From NCBI GenBank assembly GCA_035651635.1, contig DASRFK010000096.1, positions 1 through 34,258 of the forward strand: 34,258 bases of DNA, given 5' to 3'. The DNA comes from JANXQE01 sp035651635. GTDB lineage: Bacteria; Verrucomicrobiota; Verrucomicrobiia; Limisphaerales; UBA8199. This document shows positions 8,459 to 16,070 of this stretch, piece after piece (positions within the stretch are counted from its first letter, which is position 1; every line of letters begins with the position of its first letter). Position numbers and translations under genes: made by a program. The notes under the pieces were generated by a model that searched no databases, had not been told where the DNA came from, and saw only the letters and a list, made by a program, of their open reading frames with translations.

Positions 8459-8797
8459 ATGAAGAAGATCGAAGCAATCATAAAACCATTCAAACTGGAG
8501 GAAGTGAAAGACGCCCTCGGCGAAATAGGCATCGAGGGCATGACAGTGACGGAAGTAAAAGGGTTTGGCCGCCAGAAAGGCCATACCGAGATCTATCGTG
8601 GCAGCGAGTACACGGTGGATTTTCTACCTAAGATCAAACTGGAGATCGTCATTCCGGACGAGAAGTTGGATGAAGCCGTGGAGGCCATCGTCAAGACCGC
8701 GAAAACGGGAAAAATTGGCGATGGAAAGGTGTTCGTCTCAACGATTGATGAGGCGGTCCGGATTCGAACGGAAGAGAAAGGAGTCGCCGCCGTCTGA
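8459..8797 (+). CDS. glnK: Nitrogen regulatory P-II protein
   Basis: The 112-residue product is a complete P-II protein (GlnB/GlnK family), a trimeric sensor of ATP/ADP and 2-oxoglutarate that controls ammonium uptake and glutamine synthetase. The start MKKIEAIIKPFKLEEVKDAL is canonical; upstream in-frame starts only add unrelated residues. The T-loop 'KGHTEIYRGSEYTVDF' keeps Tyr51, the uridylylation site in proteobacteria, and the C-terminal signature 'GKIGDGKVFVSTIDEAVRIRT' is intact. The symbol glnK is chosen because the gene sits directly in front of amtB, the usual arrangement in which GlnK plugs the AmtB channel. The glnB-versus-glnK distinction cannot be made from sequence alone. Confidence 0.95.
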   Translation: MKKIEAIIKPFKLEEVKDALGEIGIEGMTVTEVKGFGRQKGHTEIYRGSEYTVDFLPKIKLEIVIPDEKLDEAVEAIVKTAKTGKIGDGKVFVSTIDEAVRIRTEEKGVAAV

Positions 8798-8832
8798 ACT
8801 AACCTAAACCACCAAACAAATAGAGAACCCCA

Positions 8833-10305
8833 ATGAGAAAGCTATTCCTCGTGTCTGGCTTGCTATGTACTATTCTTTTTCCTGCGCCCTTGCTGCGCGC
8901 TGCCGACGCGGCGCCTGCGGCGGAACGCTCCATTCAGGAGCGGCTGGAAGACCTCGAAGCATACGTGAACAACGGTGCGCGCAATGCCAATACCAATACT
9001 ACCTCTAAAATCACCGGACCTGGTCCCGGTCATAATGCCTGGATGATGACCAGTTCGGCGCTGGTGCTGTTCATGACACTGCCCGGCCTGGCGTTGTTTT
9101 ATGGCGGGCTGGTCCGCAGAAAGAACGTGCTCTCAGTCCTGGCTCAATGCCTGGGCATTACCGGACTGGTTACCATTTTGTGGTACCTGGTCGGGTATAG
9201 CCTCGCGTTCCATGCGGGTGAAACCGCGCGTGGCTGGTCCTTCGTGGGCAAGATGAGCTGGGCGTTTTTGCGGGGGGTGGATTCCACTCCCAACGGCGAC
9301 TACGGCGGCTGGGTCTCCCACAATGTTTATGCCATGTACCAAATGATGTTCGCCATCATTACTCCGGCGCTCATCATCGGTGCCATTGCCGAACGCATGA
9401 AGTTTTCCGCGATCCTGCTGTTTGTGACGCTGTGGATGTTCATCGTTTATTTTCCCCTCGCGCACATGGTCTGGGGAATCGATGGAATGATGAGCGGGGT
9501 CGGCAATCCCAAAGCGCCCATCCATGCCATTGATTTCGCCGGCGGCACGGTCGTGCACATGTCCTCGGGTTGGTCCGCATTGATTCTGTGCCTCATACTT
9601 GGGAAGCGGCTCGGGTTTGGAAAAGAGGTAATGGCGCCGCATAACATGGTCCTTTGTATGGTCGGCACTGGCATGCTCTGGGTGGGGTGGTACGGGTTCA
9701 ACGCCGGCAGCGCCGTGGCCGCCGACGTCATTGCTGCCAATGCATTCATGACCACTACGCTCGCCACTGCTGTTGCTTCCTTTGTTTGGGCCATGGCCGA
9801 GTACGTCACCCGCGGCAAACCGAGTGTCCTTGGGTTTTGTTCCGGGGCAGTCGCCGGGTTGGTGGTGATCACGCCGGCTTGCGGTTTTGTCACGGCCGAT
9901 GGCGCAATCGTCATTGGGATTGCCGCGGGCCTGATCCCCTATTTCGCCTGCTGGAAGATCAAGGCCATGTTCGGGTACGACGATGCCTTGGATACCTTTG
10001 GTGTCCACGCGGTCGGCGGAACTCTCGGGGCGTTGCTGACGGGAATGCTGGCTCGCAACGCCGCCAATGGGAATCTGGCCACGAACTTGAAGGATTATGT
10101 GAAGGATTCCCTGTTCCAGCCGTTGGTCTTCGAGCAAATCAAAGCCATCGCTGTGACCTTGTGCATGGCGATTGTCGGCACGATTGTCATTGCCTTTATC
10201 GTCAAGGCGGCGGTCGGACTGCGCGTCTCGCCCGAAGTCGAAACCTCCGGCCTGGACCTGGCCGAACATGGCGAGGAGGGCTATCACGCCGAAGGCGGAC
10301 TTTAA
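8833..10305 (+). CDS. amtB: Ammonium transporter Amt/AmtB
   Basis: This 490-residue inner-membrane ammonium channel has a cleavable-looking signal peptide (residues 1-23, ending LLRAADA), a polar segment of about 45 residues with a predicted short coil (SIQERLEDLEAYVNN), and then eleven membrane helices. Family residues are clear: 'GLALFYGGLVRRKN' in the first core helix, the first pore histidine in 'GGTVVHMSSGWSAL', the second in 'DTFGVHAVGGTLGALLTG', and 'GMLWVGWYGFNAGS'. The C-terminal tail 'GLDLAEHGEEGYH' is the GlnK contact motif. It follows the P-II gene by 35 bases and precedes glnA by 86 bases, so the three are probably co-transcribed from the sigma-54 promoter. Confidence 0.95.
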   Translation: MRKLFLVSGLLCTILFPAPLLRAADAAPAAERSIQERLEDLEAYVNNGARNANTNTTSKITGPGPGHNAWMMTSSALVLFMTLPGLALFYGGLVRRKNVLSVLAQCLGITGLVTILWYLVGYSLAFHAGETARGWSFVGKMSWAFLRGVDSTPNGDYGGWVSHNVYAMYQMMFAIITPALIIGAIAERMKFSAILLFVTLWMFIVYFPLAHMVWGIDGMMSGVGNPKAPIHAIDFAGGTVVHMSSGWSALILCLILGKRLGFGKEVMAPHNMVLCMVGTGMLWVGWYGFNAGSAVAADVIAANAFMTTTLATAVASFVWAMAEYVTRGKPSVLGFCSGAVAGLVVITPACGFVTADGAIVIGIAAGLIPYFACWKIKAMFGYDDALDTFGVHAVGGTLGALLTGMLARNAANGNLATNLKDYVKDSLFQPLVFEQIKAIAVTLCMAIVGTIVIAFIVKAAVGLRVSPEVETSGLDLAEHGEEGYHAEGGL

Positions 10306-10320
10306 ACTATTTCGTCTGCG

Positions 10321-10356
10321 CCCTGCCGGGCCGCGGCTTCGGCCGTCCCGGCGGGG
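10321..10356 (+). other. Stable GC-rich hairpin between amtB and glnA
   Basis: A long GC stem (CCCTGCCGGG paired with CCCGGCGGGG, one wobble) is capped by GGC-TTCG-GCC, a very stable tetraloop. No T-tract follows, so it is not a classic terminator. It could slow polymerase, stabilise an mRNA end after processing, or set the amtB:glnA ratio. Confidence 0.5.
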
Positions 10357-10391
10357 CGCGGCGGACACAAACTAAACTACTAACCACGTAA

Positions 10392-11804
10392 ATGAGTACA
10401 CCCAAGAGCGTAATTGAATTAGCCAAGAAAAACGGTGCCAAGATGGTCGACATCAAGTTTGTCGACACCTTCGGTACCTGGCAGCATTTCAGCTGTCCGA
10501 TCCGCGAATTAACCGAGGAAGTCTTCAGCGAAGGCTACGGTTTTGATGGCTCGAGCATCCGAGGCTGGAAAAGCATCGAAGCCTCCGACATGCTGGCCAT
10601 GCCCGACCCCGATACGGCCTTTATCGATCCGTTTTGCGTCGAGCCGACCCTGTCGCTGACCTGTACCATTGCCGAAACCGGCACCAAGGAACCGTACATC
10701 CGCGACCCGCGCGGCATTGCTCAGCGCGCCGAGAAATACCTCAACAGCACCGGCCAGGCCGACACCGCCGTGTTCGGTCCGGAAGCGGAGTTCTTCATCT
10801 TCGACAACGTCCAGTTCGATTCGAAGAGCAATGGCACCTATTACAGCGTCGATTCCGAGGAGGCCATTTGGAATACCGGCCGCGACGAGGCGCCCAACCT
10901 GGGAAATAAGATCCGCCACAAAGAAGGTTATTTCCCAGTGGCGCCTTTGGACCAGCAGCAGGACATCCGCACCGAGATGTGCCTGGTGATGGAACAACTC
11001 GGCGTCAAAATCGAGCGTCAGCATCACGAAGTAGCCACGGCGGGCCAGGCCGAAATTGATTATCGTTTCGATACCCTGGTCAAATCCGCCGACGCCATGA
11101 TGGTCTACAAGTACGTCGTCAAGAACATCGCCCGCAAGCACGGCAAGACGGCCTGTTTTATGCCCAAGCCGCTCTTCGGCGATAATGGGTCGGGGATGCA
11201 CACGCATCAAAGCTTGTGGAAAAAGGGCAAGCCGTTATTCGCCGGAAATGAATACGCCGGGCTATCGAAGATGGCCCTTTACTACGCCGGTGGGTTGCTC
11301 AAGCACGCCCGCGCGTTGTGCGCCATTTGCAATCCCACCACTAACAGCTACAAGCGCCTGGTGCCCGGTTTTGAAGCCCCGGTCAACCTGGCGTATAGCT
11401 CACGGAACCGTTCGGCCGCCATTCGCATCCCGACCTACAGCGAAAATCCCAAGGCCAAACGCCTGGAATATCGTCCGCCCGATCCGGCCGCCAATCCATA
11501 CCTGGCCTTTGCGGCGCTGCTCATGGCCGGGCTCGACGGAATCCTTAACAAGATCGAGCCGGGCGAGCCGTTGGACAAAAACATCTACGAACTCCCGCCT
11601 GAAGAACTCAAGAAAGTGCCGAACGTCGCGGGCAGTTTGGGCGAAGCGCTCGATTGCCTCGAAAAGGATCACGACTTCCTGCTCAAAGGCGACGTCTTCA
11701 CCGCCGATTTCCTCGAAATGTGGATATCGCATAAACGCAAGGAACACGACGCTTTGCGGCTGCGGCCGCATCCGTACGAGTTTTTCCTCTACTACGACGT
11801 GTAG
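10392..11804 (+). CDS. glnA: Type I glutamine synthetase
   Basis: The 470-residue enzyme makes glutamine from glutamate, ammonium and ATP and forms a cytoplasmic dodecamer. Length and motifs match GS-I: 'FGPEAEFFIFD' (metal site), 'PLFGDNGSGMHTHQSLW', the ATP-site block 'KRLVPGFEAPVNLAYSSRNRSAAIRIP', and 'ANPYLAFAALLMAGLDGI'. The adenylylation loop 'DKNIYELPPEEL' is conserved with Tyr399 in the position of E. coli Tyr397, so covalent control by an adenylyltransferase is plausible. It is the last gene of the P-II/amtB operon and is followed by a strong terminator. The coding sequence shows no truncation or odd residue. Confidence 0.97.
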   Translation: MSTPKSVIELAKKNGAKMVDIKFVDTFGTWQHFSCPIRELTEEVFSEGYGFDGSSIRGWKSIEASDMLAMPDPDTAFIDPFCVEPTLSLTCTIAETGTKEPYIRDPRGIAQRAEKYLNSTGQADTAVFGPEAEFFIFDNVQFDSKSNGTYYSVDSEEAIWNTGRDEAPNLGNKIRHKEGYFPVAPLDQQQDIRTEMCLVMEQLGVKIERQHHEVATAGQAEIDYRFDTLVKSADAMMVYKYVVKNIARKHGKTACFMPKPLFGDNGSGMHTHQSLWKKGKPLFAGNEYAGLSKMALYYAGGLLKHARALCAICNPTTNSYKRLVPGFEAPVNLAYSSRNRSAAIRIPTYSENPKAKRLEYRPPDPAANPYLAFAALLMAGLDGILNKIEPGEPLDKNIYELPPEELKKVPNVAGSLGEALDCLEKDHDFLLKGDVFTADFLEMWISHKRKEHDALRLRPHPYEFFLYYDV

Positions 11805-11831
11805 TAGAGGCGCTCGGGGGTAAGCGGAGCG

Positions 11832-11863
11832 ACGGCGCGGTCGAAAGGCCGCGCCGTTTTTTT
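11832..11863 (+). terminator. Rho-independent terminator after glnA
   Basis: A perfect 9-base GC-rich stem (ACGGCGCGG / CCGCGCCGT) with an 8-base loop is followed by six more Ts. It ends the nitrogen operon 27 bases after the glnA stop. Confidence 0.9.
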
Positions 11864-11982
11864 GCCGCGTTGGCGCGTTATGAGGCTCTACTCACAGCCT
11901 TACTGCGGTTTCCGTCGAACTCTGGTTGGGACTTGGAGGGTCGTTGATCTGTTGATGTCGCCGCCTGAGCTTGTTCAGGCAA

Positions 11983-13440
11983 CTACTGGCTCAACCGGAA
12001 AAACTGCTGTCGACCCGACACTGGACTTGTGACCCTGTTCTGTCCGTTGATAACAACCGGCGCCGCCGGGTTGGTGGTCCACACTGAGGACAAACCCAGA
12101 TTCGTGGTGGATTGCAGGCTGAAGCCGGTCGCGTTGGTAGGCCACGTCAGATTAAGATTTGCCGCCGAACGTGTTATCGTCAGTTGCGGTGGAGGCAACA
12201 ATAGGCTGAACAGGGTTCCACTTCCCGAACTGCCGCCGATGTGGGTCGTCCCATAGAGGGTGTTGCCCAATAAAATCACCCCGCCCACCGGATAACCTCC
12301 GTCGCTGTTGATGCCGTAACCACCTTTGGTTCCGACCGTTGCCGTGAAACCATGCAGAATGGCAAATCCTGTGCCGTCAGTGTTGATGGCGAACACCGTG
12401 CCGTTGCCAGCGTTGCCGCCATACGTCGTCGTTCCATAAAGGGTGTTTCCCGACAAAATCAAACTGGCCTGCGGCGCAAAGCCGTCGCTCCCGTTGAAAT
12501 TATACAAATTAGTAAAACCCGTGCCATTCGTGTTAACGGCGAAGACCGTGCCATAATTATTTCGGCCACCATTCTCGGTGGTGCCATAGAGCGTGTTGCC
12601 CGATAGAACCAACCCGGCAAACGGGTTGAAACCATCCCCGACCTTAAAACTGTGCAGATCGGTAAAGCCCGTGCCATCAGTCCTCATTGCGAAGACAGCG
12701 CCATTCCCGTATAAGCCGCCGCGGAGCGTTGTTCCATAGAGCGTGTTGCCCGATATAATCAATCCGGCATACGGGTTAGCTCCGTCGTGAAGATCGAAGA
12801 AATTATGCAGATTGGTAAAGCTCGTCCCATCTGTGCTAACACCGAAGACCGAGCCGTAGGCATGGGTCCCACCATTCACGGTGGTCCCATAGAGCACGTT
12901 GCTCGATAACATCAAGCCGGCATGCGGGTTCGCTCCATCGCCATTGCTGAGGTCATTGGCATTGAGGGCTGTAAAACTGTGCAGGTTCGTGAAGCCCGTG
13001 CCATCCGTCTTAATGGCGAACACCGCGCCATTGCCATATGTGCCACCATACTCTGCCGTCCCATAGAGGGTGTTGCCTGAAAGGATCAATCCGGCATACG
13101 GGTTGGCTCCGTCGTTATTTTTAACGTTCGAAAGAGAATCGGATGCTGCGCTGAAGCTATGCAGGGTCGTGAAAACGGTTCCGTCGACGCTCAGGGCGAA
13201 CACCGTGCCATTGCCCCACTGGCCGCCACCCACTGCGGTTCCGTACAATCTGTCGCCTGATAAAAGCAATTCGGCACTCAGCCCGGCTCCATCGCCGTTG
13301 GTGTAAGGACCAGAAGCAGATGTTTGCGTCAAAGTATGCAAGATCGTGAAGGCCTGGGCTGATGCCGGGCTGGTGTTTGTGGAGCTAAACCCGACGAACA
13401 GGATGAATAGTGATGCACAATTTGGGAGGCTCGTTTGCAT
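11983..13440 (-). CDS. GloVer-type tandem-repeat secreted protein
   Basis: Starting at the ATG at 13440 gives 485 residues with a signal peptide (MQTSLPNCASLFILFVGFSS, cut after PASAQ). The body is seven copies of a 45-60 residue unit built around 'SGNTLYGTT..GG..GNGTVFA...DGTGFT.LH.F', the 'choice-of-anchor tandem repeat GloVer' pattern, likely a beta-propeller-like fold. The last 65 residues (LTITRSAANLNLTWP...QQFFRLSQ) form the short beta module common at the C-terminus of verrucomicrobial secreted proteins. It is presumably exported; no enzymatic role is known for the family. The upstream ATG at 13521 would put 27 residues before the signal peptide and is unlikely. The repeats are also visible as DNA-level similarity, so copy number may vary between strains. 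Confidence 0.88.
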   Translation of the reverse strand: MQTSLPNCASLFILFVGFSSTNTSPASAQAFTILHTLTQTSASGPYTNGDGAGLSAELLLSGDRLYGTAVGGGQWGNGTVFALSVDGTVFTTLHSFSAASDSLSNVKNNDGANPYAGLILSGNTLYGTAEYGGTYGNGAVFAIKTDGTGFTNLHSFTALNANDLSNGDGANPHAGLMLSSNVLYGTTVNGGTHAYGSVFGVSTDGTSFTNLHNFFDLHDGANPYAGLIISGNTLYGTTLRGGLYGNGAVFAMRTDGTGFTDLHSFKVGDGFNPFAGLVLSGNTLYGTTENGGRNNYGTVFAVNTNGTGFTNLYNFNGSDGFAPQASLILSGNTLYGTTTYGGNAGNGTVFAINTDGTGFAILHGFTATVGTKGGYGINSDGGYPVGGVILLGNTLYGTTHIGGSSGSGTLFSLLLPPPQLTITRSAANLNLTWPTNATGFSLQSTTNLGLSSVWTTNPAAPVVINGQNRVTSPVSGRQQFFRLSQ

Positions 13441-13554
13441 TTCGTATGTCCGCAAATTAACCACTTGATCTAATTCAGTCTGTAAGGGAAAGACGGATCT
13501 TTTGGTGAGTAAAAGACGCACAAGACCGACCCGCTCGGGTCTGGGCGCCGCGGG

Positions 13555-13634
13555 GTTTGGAGCCCGCCTTTAGGCGGTCTCAGCGGCGGGCCGCCTAAAG
13601 GCGGGACTCCAAACGGGATTTTAGGGCACGCTCT
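13555..13634. repeat. Dispersed palindromic repeat, copy 1
   Basis: A long inverted repeat (13555-13614) pairs GTTTGGAG.CCCGCCTTTAGGCGG with CCGCCTAAAGGCGGG.CTCCAAAC, one base bulged. It is followed by ATTTTAGGGCACGCTCT, the right-end motif shared with the copy at 23619-23749. The left end motif AGAGCGTG is missing here, so this copy is incomplete. Confidence 0.75.
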
Positions 13635-13699
13635 TAGAGAAGCTCGACCGTGGCGGAGGTACGGTATGGCAAGGCAACCCGGGCTCGATCGGGCCTGCT

Positions 13700-13846
13700 C
13701 GCTTAATCGAGCTTCTGGTGGTGATTGCGGTCCTCGCTATTTTGGCCGTGCTGCTACTTCCCGCTCTGAATCGTGCGAAAACCGCCGTAGATACGGCCGC
13801 GCGTAAGAGCAACGCCTTTAGGCGGTCCAGCCCCGAAACCGCCTAA
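13700..13846 (+). pseudogene. Fragment of a type IV prepilin / pseudopilin N-terminus
   Basis: From about 13700 the plus strand encodes RLIELLVVIAVLAILAVLLL followed by PALNRAKTAVDTAARKSN, the hydrophobic N-terminal helix of a type IV pilin-like protein (normally preceded by G-F-T at the cleavage site; here P-A-R). There is no start codon in the open stretch upstream, which begins at about 13625. The frame ends at TAA 13844-13846, inside repeat copy 2. This is therefore a broken remnant with repeat copies on both sides. Verrucomicrobia carry many genes with this N-terminus, so it could be debris from recombination between them. Confidence 0.65.
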
Positions 13847-13908
13847 AGACGGGACTCCAAACCCAGGCGCTCACGCCGGAAGCCGGCATTTTAAAACACG
13901 TTTTAGGG
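13813..13908. repeat. Dispersed palindromic repeat, copy 2
   Basis: The stem CGCCTTTAGGCGGT pairs with ACCGCCTAAAG, then GGACTCCAAAC (as in copy 1), a GCCGG-rich spacer and the end motif ATTTTAAAACACGTTTTAG. It lies about 200 bases from copy 1, truncates the prepilin fragment and lacks the left half of the full element. Confidence 0.7.
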
Positions 13909-14146
13909 CTGCGCCCTGAGCTGGTATGAGAGGCGCCGTTGTGCCGTAAGATGAAGGGCACCCAGGTGTCCCGGCCAAAACATGCGAATCAAAAGACAAT
14001 TTAGGACGAGCGGAGCCGGGCTGGGTCAGCCACTTTTTGCTATGACAGAACAATGCCGTGGCGGGGTGCTGGCTCATCTGCCTTCGGCGTTCAATAAAAC
14101 AATTCGATGAAACGTCGAACTAATACGTGACCGGACAAATATAATT

Positions 14147-14473
14147 ATGAAAAAAATCCTGCTAATCACCTGTACCCTGATCCTGGGGGGCGCCGCCTCG
14201 CTTAAAGCGGCTGATGCCAAGGAGATCTGGACCAAAGACTGCGCCAAATGCCACGGCGAAGATGGCAAAGGCAAAACCAAGATGGGCGAGAAACTCGGAG
14301 TCAAAGACTACACTGACGCCAAGGTCCAGGCGGATATGAAAGACGAAAAGATGCTCAAAAGCATCAAAGAAGGGGTCAAGGAAGACGATAAGACGAAGAT
14401 GAAAGCATTTGTCGATTTAAGCGACGACGAGGTCAAAGCGCTGGTGGCCTACGTGCGCGCGTTCAAGAAATAA
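14147..14473 (+). CDS. Periplasmic monoheme c-type cytochrome
   Basis: The 108-residue product has a signal peptide (residues 1-22, ending SLKAADA) and one class I cytochrome c domain. Heme attachment is CAKCH within 'KDCAKCHGEDGKGKTKMG'; a Met in 'DKTKMKAF' is the likely sixth ligand; the end 'EVKALVAYVRAFKK' is the usual C-terminal helix. Such proteins shuttle single electrons in the periplasm. It is monocistronic, closed by the terminator at 14495-14525. A close paralogue (17416-17745) follows the tetraheme/Fe-S/NrfD operon, so this pair brackets it. The paralogues share the stretch 'KDCAKCHGEDGKG' and 'KDYTDAKVQA'. Confidence 0.92.
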   Translation: MKKILLITCTLILGGAASLKAADAKEIWTKDCAKCHGEDGKGKTKMGEKLGVKDYTDAKVQADMKDEKMLKSIKEGVKEDDKTKMKAFVDLSDDEVKALVAYVRAFKK

Positions 14474-14494
14474 GGATCGTCCCAGAGCTGTGCC

Positions 14495-14525
14495 GGGGGA
14501 GCTTTCAAAGGCTCCCCCTTTTTTT
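14495..14525 (+). terminator. Rho-independent terminator after monoheme cytochrome
   Basis: A perfect 8-base stem (GGGGGAGC / GCTCCCCC) with an 8-base loop is followed by seven Ts. It separates the first monoheme cytochrome from the following redox operon, so the latter needs its own promoter. Confidence 0.92.
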
Positions 14526-14659
14526 GCCCAGAGCAAGCCAAGCAAAGCCCAGAAATTGGGACCGGCTTTCGATCGCGTCGGCCAAAAACCGCAAGAGCAA
14601 ACGCCGGTGCGTGGTGAGTGGCACAACACCCCGCTGAAAAGGTGATTAAGTAGTAAATA

Positions 14660-14702
14660 ACATATATGTCGTAATATAAATCAGCACACATAATCAGTGT
14701 GT
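14660..14702. promoter_or_regulatory. AT-rich control region with two dyads upstream of the tetraheme/NrfD operon
   Basis: An unusually AT-rich stretch in a GC-rich window holds the palindrome ACATATATGT (14660-14669) and the inverted repeat ACACA-N7-TGTGT (14686-14702). It lies 105-150 bases before the tetraheme cytochrome start and after a strong terminator, so a promoter and operator are expected here. No exact -35/-10 pair can be fixed by eye. Confidence 0.4.
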
Positions 14703-14807
14703 CGCAATTCAGGGACGAGCATTTTGAGCCAAACTCCAAGCAAAAAACGTTAATAGAACAGCAACGGAGGAGAAGCAGGCTTAGGGTCAACGTTCAATCC
14801 TGCTGGT

Positions 14808-15263
14808 GTGAAAAGATTCAAAATGCCACCGCAGATAGTACGGCTGCTGCTTTTGGTGGTCGGAATCGTTACGAGCTACTCGATCGCCCGGTATTTTCTG
14901 ACGCCGCCTTCCTTTGGCCAGTACGGGTGGTTCCGCGGGGATGCGCTGGTGGAGTTGCAGGCACGTGAAGTGGTCTTTGCGGGCAAAAAAGCTTGTGAGG
15001 AATGCCACTCGGAAGAGATGAACAAATTGCTCAAGCATGAGCACAAGAGTTTGTCCTGTGAAGGTTGCCACGGTCCTGGACAGGCCCACGCCGACAATCC
15101 CGACATAAAAATCTCCCAACTGAATTTCAGCCCCTGCATTCGTTGCCACGAGGCTAACCCGTCACGACCGAGTTGGCATAAACAGATCGTCAGCAAAAAC
15201 CATTATACGGGGTCCAAGTGCACGGAATGTCATGTGCCGCATTCCCCGACGGAGGTCCCATGA
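14808..15263 (+). CDS. Membrane-anchored tetraheme cytochrome c, CbcS-like
   Basis: The 151-residue protein has one N-terminal membrane segment (about residues 9-30) with no clear cleavage site, so it is probably anchored facing the periplasm. Four CXXCH motifs begin at Cys63, Cys84, Cys110 and Cys138 (CEECH, CEGCH, CIRCH, CTECH). With the next two genes it forms a cytochrome - ferredoxin - NrfD set like Geobacter Cbc4 (CbcS/CbcT/CbcU), proposed to take electrons from menaquinol and pass them to periplasmic carriers. Its stop overlaps the next start (ATGA at 15260-15263), indicating translational coupling. The start could be GTG 14808 or ATG 14823; both keep the membrane segment. Confidence 0.85.
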   Translation: MKRFKMPPQIVRLLLLVVGIVTSYSIARYFLTPPSFGQYGWFRGDALVELQAREVVFAGKKACEECHSEEMNKLLKHEHKSLSCEGCHGPGQAHADNPDIKISQLNFSPCIRCHEANPSRPSWHKQIVSKNHYTGSKCTECHVPHSPTEVP

Positions 15264-16069
15264 GCAAACAGGTATCGAGGCGGAATTTATTGGGCAAGAT
15301 CGGGGCTGCCCTGGCCGGGGTGGCCACGTTGCCTTTGGCCAGAACCGCCAAGGCGGCGGTGCAAAAGGTGCTCGTGTCCACGCCCGCGCCGAAGGGTTAC
15401 GATCCGACCAGGCACAAGTGGGTTATGGCGATCGATGCCAATCGTTGCATCGGCTGCGGTTTATGTGCCGAGGCTTGCAAAACGGAGAACCACGTGCCGG
15501 ATGGTCCGTTCTATCGAACCTGGATCGAGCGATACGTAATCACCAAACCAAAGCCGGGCTCGGGCGCGTCGCGCGGCGAGACTTTCGTCGATTGCCCGAA
15601 CGGGGGGATGCATGGGTTCCCCGAATTGCCGGTCCCCAAGTCCGAAATCCAGCATTCATTTTTCGTGCCGAAGCTCTGCAACCTGTGCGAACACTCGGCT
15701 TGCGTCCAGGTCTGCCCGGTCGGCGCCACCTTCGACTCGCCGGACGGCGCGGTCCTGATCGATCCGAAGTACTGCATTGGATGCGGTTTTTGCATTCAAG
15801 CCTGCCCGTACGGCTGCCGGTTTTTAAATCCGGTCACCAAGACGGCCGAGAAATGCACGTTGTGCTATCACCGGATCACGCGCGGTTTGAAGCCGGCCTG
15901 CGTCGAGGTTTGTCCCACGCAGGCGCGGGTCTTCGGCGATCTGAAAAACCCCGTGCCGGATGATCCGATCCAGCAGTTTTACCAAAACAACAAAGTTCAG
16001 GCGCTCAAGCCGCACCTGGGCACCGACCCGCGGGTGTTTTACGCCGGCATCGACAAGGAGGTCCGATAA
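15260..16069 (+). CDS. Tat-exported four-cluster ferredoxin subunit, NrfC/CbcT-like
   Basis: This 269-residue iron-sulphur subunit belongs to the NrfC/DsrO/PsrB family. It begins with a Tat signal (VSRRNLLGKIGAALAGVATL), so it is folded before export and works on the periplasmic face. Four [4Fe-4S] cysteine sets are visible: 'CIGCGLCAEACK' from Cys63, 'CNLCEHSACVQVCP', 'CIGCGFCIQACPYGC' and 'CTLCYHRITRGLKPACVEVCP'. It would relay electrons between the NrfD membrane subunit and the tetraheme cytochrome. The start is fixed by the ATGA overlap with the preceding gene and by the Tat motif. The next gene begins one base after its stop codon. No molybdopterin catalytic subunit is present, which argues for an electron-transfer complex rather than a reductase. 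Confidence 0.93.
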   Translation: MSKQVSRRNLLGKIGAALAGVATLPLARTAKAAVQKVLVSTPAPKGYDPTRHKWVMAIDANRCIGCGLCAEACKTENHVPDGPFYRTWIERYVITKPKPGSGASRGETFVDCPNGGMHGFPELPVPKSEIQHSFFVPKLCNLCEHSACVQVCPVGATFDSPDGAVLIDPKYCIGCGFCIQACPYGCRFLNPVTKTAEKCTLCYHRITRGLKPACVEVCPTQARVFGDLKNPVPDDPIQQFYQNNKVQALKPHLGTDPRVFYAGIDKEVR

Positions 16070-16070
16070 T

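Noticed and set aside
9133..10368. 411-residue frame antisense to amtB
   Set aside because: It mirrors the codon bias of amtB; the translation is His/Gln/Asp-rich with no domain. Sense-strand coding is certain.
10509..11210. 233-residue frame antisense to glnA
   Set aside because: It is a shadow of the glnA codon bias with no family signature.
13871..14077. 68-residue minus-strand frame next to repeat copy 2
   Set aside because: It begins in intergenic DNA and ends inside the repeat; there is no domain, and composition is typical of chance frames.
14140..14145. TATAAT hexamer just before the first monoheme cytochrome
   Set aside because: It ends only one base before the ATG, and no -35 box is found 17 bases upstream, so it is not a usable promoter unless the mRNA is leaderless.
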